Assembly: GCF_006402735.1 (NCBI RefSeq)
Contig: NZ_CP017174.1
Span: 6,056,001-6,120,000 of the forward strand
Origin: Myxococcus xanthus
Lineage (GTDB): Bacteria > Myxococcota > Myxococcia > Myxococcales > Myxococcaceae
Reading direction: 5' to 3'
Length of the DNA stretch: 64,000 nucleotides
Position numbers and translations under genes: made by a program. The notes beneath the pieces are model-generated. The model made no database searches, was not told the origin of the DNA, and saw only the letters and a list, made by a program, of their open reading frames with translations. This document shows, piece by piece, positions 24,859 to 33,243 of the stretch; position 1 is the first letter of the stretch; the number at the start of each line of letters is the position of its first letter.

Positions 24859-26649
24859 TCACGGCCAGCGGTCCACGACGTATCCGCCCCCGGAGTTGAA
24901 CGCCTTCACTCGGCCATCTTCGTAGCCCTTGGCAGGCGACTCGACCACGAAGCAGACGGGGCGTTCGTCCTGTCCCGGCAGCTTCACCCGGTCGTAACGG
25001 ATGACGAGCGCAGGCCCCTCCGAGCGCCCCATGCGGTCAGAGAGGAAATACGCCTTCCCGTAGAAGAGTGTCCCGGGCGGCGCGAAGGCTCGTTGCGGCC
25101 GTGCAACTCCCTTGGGAACAACCCCCACCACGTCAGCCCCTGCGGTGAACCAAACTTCGTCGTAAGGCCCCTGGCGACTGTCAAGAGTGAGGGTGAATGG
25201 CTGGTTAATCTCCCAGCGAAGGTCTTCCCGCATCGTCTCTTCCGCACCAGACGGGCAGGTGAACGACTCGGGCCGAATCTGAGCCCCGGGGCAGCCTGCC
25301 GCGAGCGCCGCGACGAGCGTCATCGTCGCGCAGTCGGCAACAGCGGTCGCCCTCGGCTTCCCGCCCGGCGGGCGTCCTTGGGTCGGGGCCTTGGGTGACG
25401 GAGTCGTCTTCACGGTTGAACCTTCCTTCGGAGCGGCAGTCTCAGGGCCCGTCAGCAGCACAGGCGGGGGGCTAGGAGGTGACATAGCAGGGGCGGCCGA
25501 TACGAGCGGCGCGGAATGTGGGGAACTGGGAGGCGGTGGCGCACTAGCAACCTGCGGCTCTCGTGGCTGCGTCCGTTCCCCTCGGCTGAGCCAGAAGCCC
25601 CCGGCTACGACAAGGGCGATGAGGGCAGCGAGGCCCCCCAAGAGCCCGCGCCATCCCCGGCCAGAACGCATAGGCGCCCCAGGAAGGCTTGCGTTCGCAA
25701 CTGCGGGCATCTGCTGGTCCGGTAGCGCCGACTGCCGCTGCTCGGATGGTGGATGCACCGGGGTCAGATACTCCGCGCTCGAATAGGCCAGGAGTTCGCC
25801 CAGCTCACGACGTAGAGCCTCTGAGTCGACGGGACGCTTGGCCGGGTCACGCGACAGGATGCTCGCCACGAGGTCGTTTAGCGCTTCCGGCACGCGCCCA
25901 TTCAACGCACGCGCGGGTGGGGGCAATGCGACTGTACTGTTGAGCGAAAAGCGCGCTTGAATCTCGGTCGGGCGGGGGTCTGTCAGCAGTTCATAGAGCA
26001 TTGCTCCGACCGCGAAGATCTCGTCCGCGACACGAAATGCGTACTTCGCGCGATGCTCTGCCTTGTGCTCCCGGAGCCATTTGAATTGCTCAGGCGCGCG
26101 AAAACGGTCCGTGCCCGGGGGCAAGCCAGCATCCGTAAGCTCTTCGGCCAATGAGTAGTTCGCACAGCTAAAATCAATGACAACTGGCTCTCCATCGCTC
26201 TTTCGAATCAGAACGTTGGACAGCTTCAAATCCCGATGCAGGACGCCACGACTGTGCATGTATGACAGTGCGGAGCAAAGCTTGTCGAAGACCTGCAAGA
26301 CCTCCCGCACCGTGGGGTGTTTCCGCTCTGCCCACTCCGCTAGCGTCCAACCATCAATGTATTCAAGCGCGAGATAGACGTTCCCATGCTCGGAGTATCC
26401 GTACCCACGATGCTTGACGATGTTCGGATGGTCCAGGAGGAGAAGCGCCGAAAGCTCCCGGAGCGTCCTGGCATGAGTTTGCTTGTCGTCCCCGCTTGAA
26501 TCCCGGTGACGCGCCAGCTTGAGCGCGCTCCTCCGGCCGTTCTTCTCAACGAGGAAGACGACTGCAAACCCTCCGTTTCCAAGCTCCCTGATGACACGCC
26601 AGCCGTCAACGGACATTCCAGCACGCGGGAATATCGAAATCACGTTCAT
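24859..26649 (-). CDS. Membrane Ser/Thr protein kinase
   Basis: This 596-residue kinase has the Gly loop GNGGFAVVF, the Lys in RSALKLA and an intact HRDLKLSNVLI catalytic loop, but DFS in place of DFG (VIDFSCAN). A single transmembrane segment (about GLLGGLAALIALVVAGGFWL) is followed by a Pro-rich linker and a ~170-residue extracytoplasmic domain with four Cys. It overlaps the upstream DUF2381 gene by 4 bp. Such kinase/DUF2381 pairs are common in myxobacteria. The input signal is unknown. Confidence 0.85.
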   Translation of the reverse strand: MNVISIFPRAGMSVDGWRVIRELGNGGFAVVFLVEKNGRRSALKLARHRDSSGDDKQTHARTLRELSALLLLDHPNIVKHRGYGYSEHGNVYLALEYIDGWTLAEWAERKHPTVREVLQVFDKLCSALSYMHSRGVLHRDLKLSNVLIRKSDGEPVVIDFSCANYSLAEELTDAGLPPGTDRFRAPEQFKWLREHKAEHRAKYAFRVADEIFAVGAMLYELLTDPRPTEIQARFSLNSTVALPPPARALNGRVPEALNDLVASILSRDPAKRPVDSEALRRELGELLAYSSAEYLTPVHPPSEQRQSALPDQQMPAVANASLPGAPMRSGRGWRGLLGGLAALIALVVAGGFWLSRGERTQPREPQVASAPPPPSSPHSAPLVSAAPAMSPPSPPPVLLTGPETAAPKEGSTVKTTPSPKAPTQGRPPGGKPRATAVADCATMTLVAALAAGCPGAQIRPESFTCPSGAEETMREDLRWEINQPFTLTLDSRQGPYDEVWFTAGADVVGVVPKGVARPQRAFAPPGTLFYGKAYFLSDRMGRSEGPALVIRYDRVKLPGQDERPVCFVVESPAKGYEDGRVKAFNSGGGYVVDRWP

Positions 26650-27509
26650 GGCGTCGCCCCAGAGGCGGCCTTCGGGAAGCGCACATTGGGAATCTTGAGC
26701 GTGCGCCCATCTCCAACCAACTCCAAAGCAAAAACCGGGCTTACAGGCAATTGCGGCAGGTCAGCCACCACCAACACTGGTCGCTCCTCTCCTGGCTGAA
26801 TCGCTGTTGTATCTGCCATCACAATCCGGGCGCGGAGCGGCAACCCAACTCTGCCCGTCAACATCGCCTCTCTTGGAAGCCATGGCGACTGCCCAGAAAA
26901 GTTCGTCACTCTCGCATCTATCAGCACCCATCCCTTCCCCCGATAGGCTATCGCCGACTGCACATGAAAGCCTCGTCCTGCGTCGGCATAACCCTTAATT
27001 GGCGTTGCTGAGACACCTTCCTTGTCGACAAGTCCAAGCAACACGAAGTCTTCGGGTTGAGGTGCTCGCGGTTCGTCAACGGGGCATGCCGCACCCGCCA
27101 ATTCTGGACGCTGAACATTGATCTGAATGTCCACTTCGGCCGGGTCCGTCACCAGCGAGAAAGCAGCTCGCGCGGGCGCCCTGCCGTCCGCAAAGAAGAC
27201 CCCGACTTCGTAGCGCTCGCCTTCGGCAAGGTCGGCCACCGGCTGAACGATGACCGACCGCTCCCCGGCATCTAGGACGTGAATCCTCGACTCGTCGAAG
27301 GTGAGCGTCTTCCGGTTGATGGGGGCCGGGAACAGGAAGACCGTCGGTGTGTCGCGCGCCACCCGGACGACAGGAAGGGCATCGGCGGGGCTACTGGCGA
27401 CGACCACTGAGCGCTTGCGTACAGCGCGCTCCACTTGGGCCGCCGCGACTGGCGTCGCAGTCCCCCACACGAGAACAAGAGTAAGGACCAATCTGGCCGG
27501 TTGGCTCAA
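26646..27509 (-). CDS. DUF2381 family secreted protein
   Basis: The 287-residue product has an N-terminal signal peptide (to about PVAAAQ) and a beta-rich body with the VFLFPAPINRKTL and VLLGLVDKEGV segments typical of the myxobacterial DUF2381/TIGR02268 paralogue family. It is translationally coupled to the membrane kinase, suggesting that the two cooperate. The biochemical role of the family is not known to me. Confidence 0.82.
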   Translation of the reverse strand: MSQPARLVLTLVLVWGTATPVAAAQVERAVRKRSVVVASSPADALPVVRVARDTPTVFLFPAPINRKTLTFDESRIHVLDAGERSVIVQPVADLAEGERYEVGVFFADGRAPARAAFSLVTDPAEVDIQINVQRPELAGAACPVDEPRAPQPEDFVLLGLVDKEGVSATPIKGYADAGRGFHVQSAIAYRGKGWVLIDARVTNFSGQSPWLPREAMLTGRVGLPLRARIVMADTTAIQPGEERPVLVVADLPQLPVSPVFALELVGDGRTLKIPNVRFPKAASGATP

Positions 27510-27640
27510 GGGCGCATGACCTCCCGGTGCCAGAAGCTACCACCAGGAAGCCGCGCGCAGTGGGACCATCTACCGCGCCCCGCTCCCGGGAGAGTCAGGC
27601 GCCCCCTTGTGCCCAACGGAACGCCCCTCGCGCAAAGCAA

Positions 27641-27677
27641 CTCGCCCCGGCGCAACTGTGAGCGGCACCGGGGCGAG
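27641..27677 (-). terminator. Stem-loop behind the toxin-immunity operon
   Basis: CTCGCCCCGG (27641-27650) pairs perfectly with CCGGGGCGAG (27668-27677) around a 17-base loop, 23 bp past the stop codon of the immunity gene in its reading direction. No clear T-run follows. It probably ends or protects that transcript. Confidence 0.5.
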
Positions 27678-27700
27678 GTCAGGGACTGCGGTGGGGCGGT

Positions 27701-28270
27701 TCAGACCTCCTCGAACTTGCCTCCGAAGATGCCGTTCGCTTCGAGGGCATCCTTGATCTCTTCGTCAACGATGATCGGCGAGTGCCATCCCCACGTCCGG
27801 AACACACGCGCATCCCCCACCTTTGACGTGTCAATCCGAAGCCCCATGACCGATTGGTATTCGCCTACTCGTTCCGTGTACTCATCTGCGGTTCGAATTT
27901 GAACCTCCTCGCATGCAGCATCATCAATGCAGCGAATCGTTCGAGACACATTGAGCAAGAAGTAGGGCTTCGATTCTCCTTCGACATCCACGGAGAAAAG
28001 CTGCACATCGAAAGGTGCCATCTCACGAAATACTGAGGCAACCCGAGCACTGACGATGGGCGTCCGTCCGGCCCCCGCTGTTGTAAAATCCAAGGCGTTC
28101 CCAGCACGGGACACCGGGATACGCAGCCTCTCGCGCAAGTCTACAGAAACCCCTTCGGTGAACTGCCAAATGTCTTCAATCTCTTCACCTTGACTGTTCG
28201 TTGGGTCCGAAAAATACCAACGCCCTGGGACAGAGACGTCGATCTGCAAATTAAAGAAGCGTCGTTTCAC
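27701..28270 (-). CDS. Imm11-family immunity protein
   Basis: This 189-residue protein follows the toxin gene by 3 bp. It matches the Imm11 (DUF1629-like) pattern: RTPIVSARVASVFRE in the middle, FLLNVSRTIRCIDD, and the closing RVFRTWGWHSPIIVDEE followed by IFGGKFEEV. I infer that it neutralises the AHH nuclease encoded just upstream. It is AT-richer than its neighbours, as is usual for exchangeable toxin-immunity modules. Confidence 0.78.
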   Translation of the reverse strand: MKRRFFNLQIDVSVPGRWYFSDPTNSQGEEIEDIWQFTEGVSVDLRERLRIPVSRAGNALDFTTAGAGRTPIVSARVASVFREMAPFDVQLFSVDVEGESKPYFLLNVSRTIRCIDDAACEEVQIRTADEYTERVGEYQSVMGLRIDTSKVGDARVFRTWGWHSPIIVDEEIKDALEANGIFGGKFEEV

Positions 28271-28273
28271 AGC

Positions 28274-29596
28274 TTAGTCCTCGGCGCCTTTGGTGACTAG
28301 CTTTCTCAGCTTGGAGCTTGGACGCATTAGGTCTCTAGCAATCTTTTCTAACGCCCCAACCAGCGCGGCTCGACACTTTTCGGCGCCCCGACATCCACGG
28401 GTAGCACTGTCAATGCGAGCAAGCACCTCTTCGTGGTACTTCTGGGGGTGAGGCCCCTTGTGACCTCTGATTCGAACGAGATTCGCATTGTCATTGAGAC
28501 TCATCCTAGCTCGGTTGAAAATGTCCTGGAAGAGCGGAGTCCACGGCCCACCAGTCGCATCGGAAACAGTGTTCTTATCAGTGCAGATGTGATGCACCTT
28601 GCCGTCGGGGTCGCCCTGGATGCCTCCAACAGCGCCCACCACTGCCCCAGCGCCTTCGCCTGCGCCCATCGCAACCGCGGCAACCGCTGTCGGTGCGAGC
28701 GTCACGTTCAGCACCCCGGCCGACGAAATCGAGATCGCCTGAACCTCCCCGGCCAGCGCGCCCGATAGCTGGAAGCCCCCCTCAAGCTGCGCCCGGGAAG
28801 CCGCCTGAGCGAAGCCCGGCATCTTCGGTCCCTGCGCCGCCATCGCGCTCTTCCCGCCCAGCGCGGACAGCGCGACTATTACCAGGACACGGGCCCCGTT
28901 GTCCCCGAGCACCTTCCCGAAGCGATGCCCTGCCCTCTCCAGGTCCGCGAAGCCCGCCGCGTCCCGAGACTCGTCGAGCAACCTAAGAAACCCCTGCCCG
29001 AGATTCCACACCGGCCCCGTCCCAAGATAGGCAATCAGCGAGGCCGTAAGGGCAATCGCGATGACCTTCGTAATGGGCTCGGGCGCGACCAACATCACGA
29101 GCGCCGTTCCGATTATCGTCGTGACCATCGCCCGCAGGGCGGCAGGGTTCACCATGTCCCGAATCGCGTCCTCGACGCCCACCCACACTGTGTCGAGTGC
29201 GAAGTAGAGCGCGAGCATTCGCCGTTCAGAGGGGCCCAGCGAGAACCCACCGGCAAGCATGCTCAGGCAGCTATGGGGCTCGTCTTGCCGCTGGCAAATG
29301 CGCTCGTATGCCGAGGGGGCCGACCTGCCTTGCACGCCGTCAACGAAGCCCCCAGACGATGCGAGCAACGAGCGGCGACCGTCTTCCTCAACCTCCCTGA
29401 AGGCGACGTCTAACCTCATGTCGAGCACGAGCTGCGCAACAGCCCGCCTGAACTCGTCTTTGCCTATCTCGACAGGGTCGGACTCAACTGGCGTGAAGGC
29501 GATAGGCTCTCCGCGCCCAGTGTTCAGATGCACGACACGAGTCGACGCGCACCCGCTCGCAAACAGCAACAGTGCAGCAATTCCTAAAGCTCTCAT
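28274..29596 (-). CDS. SitA-type polymorphic lipoprotein toxin with C-terminal AHH nuclease
   Basis: The 440-residue protein begins with a lipoprotein signal (LFASGC lipobox, Cys at about 16) and RVVHLNTGRGEPIAFTP, a start I recognise from myxobacterial SitA-family toxins. A long middle region has hydrophobic stretches. The C-terminal ~110 residues form an AHH-type HNH nuclease: KVHHICTDKN, then NLVRIRGHKGPHPQKYHEEV. SitA toxins are transferred between kin by TraAB outer-membrane exchange and kill cells lacking immunity. I used the ATG at 29596. An Imm11 gene follows. Confidence 0.8.
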   Translation of the reverse strand: MRALGIAALLLFASGCASTRVVHLNTGRGEPIAFTPVESDPVEIGKDEFRRAVAQLVLDMRLDVAFREVEEDGRRSLLASSGGFVDGVQGRSAPSAYERICQRQDEPHSCLSMLAGGFSLGPSERRMLALYFALDTVWVGVEDAIRDMVNPAALRAMVTTIIGTALVMLVAPEPITKVIAIALTASLIAYLGTGPVWNLGQGFLRLLDESRDAAGFADLERAGHRFGKVLGDNGARVLVIVALSALGGKSAMAAQGPKMPGFAQAASRAQLEGGFQLSGALAGEVQAISISSAGVLNVTLAPTAVAAVAMGAGEGAGAVVGAVGGIQGDPDGKVHHICTDKNTVSDATGGPWTPLFQDIFNRARMSLNDNANLVRIRGHKGPHPQKYHEEVLARIDSATRGCRGAEKCRAALVGALEKIARDLMRPSSKLRKLVTKGAED

Positions 29597-30153
29597 GTAG
29601 CCCCCGGGCCAGCCGCCAGAACCTGACAGGCGATAAGCGACATAGCAGCCGGGGCTGACGACCTCAGTCATCTAAAGTACAAACACCAACCCTTGAGGTC
29701 TACACACGTTCACCGCTTAGCACGACGGTTCTTCGTGGGCCTTGTCTGGAAATCCTGAATGCAAGTACCATGGCAGTACTACGAACCATGAGCGGGCGAC
29801 TCTCTGTGGGTTGCCCGTAGAACTCCCCGCTTTGGGCGAACCCAATTGACGGGCGGAAAAGCGCACGCGCGGAACAGTCAGAAGCCATTGCACAGTGCGG
29901 GGTGGACTATTGAGAGGTCCCACGAATACGACTGCTCACTCGCTTTATCGACGTAAAGCGCGAGGATCAGATGCGGCGACAACATTAACAGGCATGGAGC
30001 CGTTTACACCCACCGAGGGGTCATCTTCGACCATTCCGTGTGGCTATCCTGGCCACACTCACCACCCTACGACGCAACTACCCACACGACCAATAGACTT
30101 GAATTCACATTCACGCTCAACTACGTACGCCACCCCATTCACAGGAGACTTAG
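29597..30153. other. Non-coding interval between toxin operon and BP74-like gene
   Basis: No gene is convincing in about 555 bp. It should contain the divergent promoters of the toxin operon and the small gene to the right. I looked here for a tRNA fragment marking the left end of prophage B and found none. Confidence 0.4.
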
Positions 30154-30504
30154 ATGACTAAGCCAGTCCGCTTCGCATTCACCCAACCAAGCTCACCGGG
30201 CGTCGAGTTCATCATCGAGTTGACGGACGAGAATACGATTTCCCATGCACGAAAGATTCTCTCGGGAGAAGAGAAGAACGAGATTCACGTTCATGGACGC
30301 ATCATCAAGAGGTCCCAGCCGTACAACCCGAAGTTTTCATTCCATCTGGACCCGAGCACCATCCGGTTCTTCTCGATGGCCATTGAGGTCTGCGACGCGA
30401 ACATGGTGTACGTGGAGGACCACTTGGATGAAGCGGGAGGCGCATTCCTGCCAGGGGGCCACTGGTGCCCGTGGGACTCCAAGCTGGCACGTGAGCTGAT
30501 TTGA
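30154..30504 (+). CDS. BP74-related small protein
   Basis: The 116-residue product has a compact beta-rich pattern ending in the conserved AIEVCDANMVYVEDHLDEAG and GGHWCPWDSKL segments. I associate these with the BP74 N-terminal domain, found in small cell-surface or calcium-binding proteins. An AGGAGA ribosome-binding site precedes the ATG. It lies between the toxin operon and prophage B and could belong to either. The family call is from memory of the pattern. Confidence 0.6.
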   Translation: MTKPVRFAFTQPSSPGVEFIIELTDENTISHARKILSGEEKNEIHVHGRIIKRSQPYNPKFSFHLDPSTIRFFSMAIEVCDANMVYVEDHLDEAGGAFLPGGHWCPWDSKLARELI

Positions 30505-30519
30505 GGTAAGAAAGCTGGT

Positions 30520-30593
30520 GGGCGGCTGCGGTGTGTACGTAGTTCACGGCGTCGCGAGGTCCCAGACCAACCGCGCCGATTCCGCAGCCGCCC
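30520..30593. repeat. 12-bp inverted repeat between BP74-like gene and phage lysis genes
   Basis: GGGCGGCTGCGG (30520-30531) and CCGCAGCCGCCC (30582-30593) are perfect complements 50 bases apart, exactly between two convergent genes. It may be a bidirectional terminator, or it may mark the left end of prophage B. Confidence 0.4.
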
Positions 30594-30594
30594 G

Positions 30595-30897
30595 CTATCG
30601 CTCCGCGAGCTTCGCAACGGCGAACCCGGCCCCAAGCCCGGCAAGCAGGGCCACGACGGCGACCGTGAAGGACACGTCCCCCGCCTGCTGGCGTAACGAT
30701 TCGTTTTCGGCGCGCAGCCGCTCAAGCTCCGAAGCGGTTCGAATGCAGCGGCTCTCCGACAGCCAGCAGCCGCCCTCCACCTCGACGGCTGCCGTACCTC
30801 CATCCGGGAAGAGCTGAGCGCGCTCGACGCTGATGACCTCCGAGCCCGACGCGGGAAGCGCGAGCAGCACGGCCAGCACGAGCGCGCGGAGCTTCAC
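30595..30897 (-). CDS. Lysis accessory protein, Rz/spanin-like
   Basis: The 100-residue protein has a signal peptide (to about ASGSEV), a coiled-coil stretch (ELERLRAENESLRQQ) and a C-terminal hydrophobic segment. It is the last gene of the lysis set. Size and layout resemble phage spanin or holin-accessory proteins that act at the envelope. The GTG start overlaps the preceding stop (GTGA). Confidence 0.5.
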   Translation of the reverse strand: MKLRALVLAVLLALPASGSEVISVERAQLFPDGGTAAVEVEGGCWLSESRCIRTASELERLRAENESLRQQAGDVSFTVAVVALLAGLGAGFAVAKLAER

Positions 30898-31346
30898 TTG
30901 TCTTCCCGGGTGTCGAGCTGCTCAAGCACAGCAATCGCTGCGGCCTTCTCCGCGACCTGCCCAGCAGCAATCGCGCCCGCCAGCTCGGCGCGGGCAATGG
31001 CGGCGCTCCCGAACAGAATCTGCTTGATGATGGTGAAGCCACCAGCAGCCGTCAGGGCGACTTGCAGCGCCGTCAGCATCAGTGCCAGCGAGAACGGCGC
31101 CCCAGCAGCGAGCGCGTTCGCTACCGCTCCGGCGAGGGAGACGCCAAGCACGAGGACGGCGCCGCCCCTGTCGGTATTGAAGAACGGGACGAACCCGCCA
31201 CCGAACTTCCGCAGCAGGTAGACGAGCACCACCACCACCAGGGCGGCGAGCAGCGCGTAGTTCCGGCTCGTCACCGCATCGAGAAGAAGGCGCGCGAACT
31301 CCTCGAACTGCTCGGGGTTCGGCCCGATTACACCAGCGTCAACCAT
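30894..31346 (-). CDS. Probable holin
   Basis: The 150-residue protein has three or more hydrophobic segments (YALLAALVVVVLVYLL; VLVLGVSLAGAVANAL; ALMLTALQVALTAAGGFTII) and a charged C-terminal tail, typical of phage holins. It lies directly downstream of the endolysin gene. It would permeabilise the inner membrane for lysis timing. Confidence 0.6.
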   Translation of the reverse strand: MVDAGVIGPNPEQFEEFARLLLDAVTSRNYALLAALVVVVLVYLLRKFGGGFVPFFNTDRGGAVLVLGVSLAGAVANALAAGAPFSLALMLTALQVALTAAGGFTIIKQILFGSAAIARAELAGAIAAGQVAEKAAAIAVLEQLDTREDK

Positions 31347-31358
31347 GTTGCCTCCGGG

Positions 31359-31892
31359 TTAGAAGCCCAGCCGCTCCAGTTCGGCCGCGAGCTTCGGGTT
31401 TGCTGCACGCCACTTCGGCGACAGGCGCTCGGCATCGAGGCGAGCCCACACGTCACCGAGGGAACTCTGTTGGACCAGGGTGCGAAGCGGCGTGAGCTGA
31501 AGCGCGCTCACGTAGCCCGGCCACTGCACATGGGGGGAGTCGCCGAACCTGCCGCCCCAGACGAGTCCCGCATTCGTGGCTTCCTCACCCAGCACGCGGT
31601 AAGCCGACTCGCGCCAATCCGGCTGAACGCCAGGTCGCGGGCTCGCGTCACAAACGAAGTCGAAGGCGAGGCCGTAGTTGTGCGCGGAAAAGCCTGCGGG
31701 TGATGCCTTGCCGCCCTTCCCCGCCACGTACAGCCGACGCAGCTCTGCCTGCTCCGACAGGTCCCGGAAGCCATGCGTCGCGACGTAGCGAACGCCCCGG
31801 GCCGCACAGCGCGTGATGACCTCCAAGGACACCACGACGAACGGCAGGAAGACGCGGTCAAGGGCGACCCGCTCGAAGTTCGCATGGGTCAT
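31359..31892 (-). CDS. Endolysin, M15-family (VanY/Ply-like) peptidase
   Basis: The 177-residue enzyme carries the LAS/M15 zinc motifs: THGFRD, SAHNYGLAFDF (His and Asp ligands) and GGRFGDSPHVQW (second His ligand). Such enzymes cut L-Ala-D-Glu or D-Ala bonds in peptidoglycan to release virions. The ATG at 31892 overlaps the preceding TGA (TGATG), so I prefer it to the longer frame to 31991. No signal peptide is visible, consistent with holin-dependent export. Confidence 0.85.
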   Translation of the reverse strand: MTHANFERVALDRVFLPFVVVSLEVITRCAARGVRYVATHGFRDLSEQAELRRLYVAGKGGKASPAGFSAHNYGLAFDFVCDASPRPGVQPDWRESAYRVLGEEATNAGLVWGGRFGDSPHVQWPGYVSALQLTPLRTLVQQSSLGDVWARLDAERLSPKWRAANPKLAAELERLGF

Positions 31893-32176
31893 CACGAGCC
31901 CCGCCCACCCGACTGGGACATGCGAAGCAGCTCCAGTTCGACGACCTGCTGAACCTGAGCCGGGAGCCCACGGGTGAACTCGTCGCGCCACCGACGCAGT
32001 GCGCCCAACTCCACGGCCACGGCATTGATGCGCTCGTCCTGCCGCGCGACCTTCTCAACGAGTGCGCGAATCTCTCCGACCAGGGACTTCGCAGCCCAGG
32101 TTATGACGCCCACGCCCGCCGTTCCAAGCAGGGAGCCGACTACGAGTTGCACGGACTGAGTCTCTTCTGCGGTCAC
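31892..32176 (-). CDS. Small membrane/coiled-coil lysis-cassette protein
   Basis: The 94-residue product has one hydrophobic segment (about 10-32) and then a coiled coil (VEKVARQDERINAVAVELG). It is the first gene of the lysis operon, behind element P11, and overlaps the endolysin start. It may be a second holin/antiholin or a hemolysin-XhlA-like protein. The start is a GTG about 30 bases after the -10-like box. Confidence 0.5.
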   Translation of the reverse strand: MTAEETQSVQLVVGSLLGTAGVGVITWAAKSLVGEIRALVEKVARQDERINAVAVELGALRRWRDEFTRGLPAQVQQVVELELLRMSQSGGRGS

Positions 32177-32205
32177 AGCGCCACCGGGTCAAAGGGTGCC
32201 CCGGG

Positions 32206-32234
32206 TAAATGCGTGCGACTTCTGGAAGTGGCTC
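32206..32234 (-). promoter_or_regulatory. Phage promoter-like element P11 (lysis operon)
   Basis: Minus strand: GAGCCA, 17 bp, CATTTA. It is the only element upstream of the lysis cassette, with a leader of about 30 bases. It points away from the Shedu-like gene that starts at 32300. Confidence 0.7.
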
Positions 32235-32299
32235 GGCGGCAAGCGCTTTTCGCTGCCTCCACTCGCCCTCCCCTCTGCTAGCCTTCACCTACCTCGTCC

Positions 32300-33136
32300 A
32301 TGGTTCGGACCCCACCTATGCCACCAAAACTTAAATCAGTATCTCCAACCGAAGAGTTCGAAACCTTGATTGGCGGAGGATATACAGAGCCCAAGCTCCA
32401 AGAGTTCCTTGAAAAGAACCCCCTGTTCATCCCACAAATAAGACTATTAAATCACGGACTCCACCTAGAGTGCATGATAAGCCAGTTTCCGCTCGGCACA
32501 GAGCTAAAGACGGATTTTGTCTACATAACAAAAAGCTCTGTAAGGTGGGAAGTAGTCCTGATCGAAATTGAGCGACCAGACAAAAAACTTTTCACGAAAA
32601 ATCGCGACCAAGTCACACCAACAGCAGAACTCACAAGCGCACAGGCACAAATCGACACGTGGGATGACTTCATCAAAAAGAACCGCAACGAAGTCATTCG
32701 AAAACTAAAACCTCTCTTGATTCCTATCGGCATGGAGGAAAACGAAATCACATTCCGCTTCATCCTCATCATAGGTCGGAGCGATCAACTCAAAGGGGAC
32801 CAAGCCAGGAAAGACCGATGGGCGAGCTACTCTAATAACGCTCGCGAACTCATGACCTTCGACAGCATGCTGCGATACTACGTTCGACAAGAAAAGCACC
32901 TGCCCAAGCTCAAAAAACCAAACATACTCTCCCTAAAAAAACGACGTTTCTCGCTCAAGTACATGCACCACCTCCCCTTCGGCCTCTTTTCCCACCTTGG
33001 CCCCGATCGACTAAAGATAAAGGACCGGCAGAGAGAGAGACTGATAAATGCCGGATACGAAATTTCCGCATGGGAGAATGGTGAGCTACTAAGCATAAAC
33101 GGCAAGTGGACCAAGTATCCCCCTTCGTCTCCGTAG
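32300..33136 (+). CDS. Shedu-like (SduA/DUF4263) nuclease, prophage B cargo
   Basis: This 278-residue protein matches the Shedu antiphage nuclease pattern: EPKLQEFLEKNPLF near 30, TDFVYITKSSVRWEVVLIEIERP near 70-92 (Asp, then Glu-x-Glu of a PD-(D/E)XK site), AQAQIDTWDDFI, FILIIGRSDQL, and a TFDSMLRYY segment. It is strikingly AT-rich against the phage backbone and stands alone on the plus strand between lysis and tail genes. It probably protects the lysogen against other phages. The ATG at 32300 or 32318 may be used. Confidence 0.8.
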   Translation: MVRTPPMPPKLKSVSPTEEFETLIGGGYTEPKLQEFLEKNPLFIPQIRLLNHGLHLECMISQFPLGTELKTDFVYITKSSVRWEVVLIEIERPDKKLFTKNRDQVTPTAELTSAQAQIDTWDDFIKKNRNEVIRKLKPLLIPIGMEENEITFRFILIIGRSDQLKGDQARKDRWASYSNNARELMTFDSMLRYYVRQEKHLPKLKKPNILSLKKRRFSLKYMHHLPFGLFSHLGPDRLKIKDRQRERLINAGYEISAWENGELLSINGKWTKYPPSSP

Positions 33137-33243
33137 TTTCTACCGGGCGACTGCAGATGCACTGGATCCCGCAAAGCCATTTCATCCAAGAACAAGCGGA
33201 ACGAGAAGCGGCGGCAGCATGCAGCCGCACTTCCGGGTGGCTC

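Noticed and set aside
23552-27509. Kinases and DUF2381 gene as lysogenic-conversion genes of prophage B
   Set aside because: They lie on the far side of tRNA-Leu from prophage A, have host-like GC content, carry no phage promoter-like element and form a typical myxobacterial kinase/DUF2381 set.
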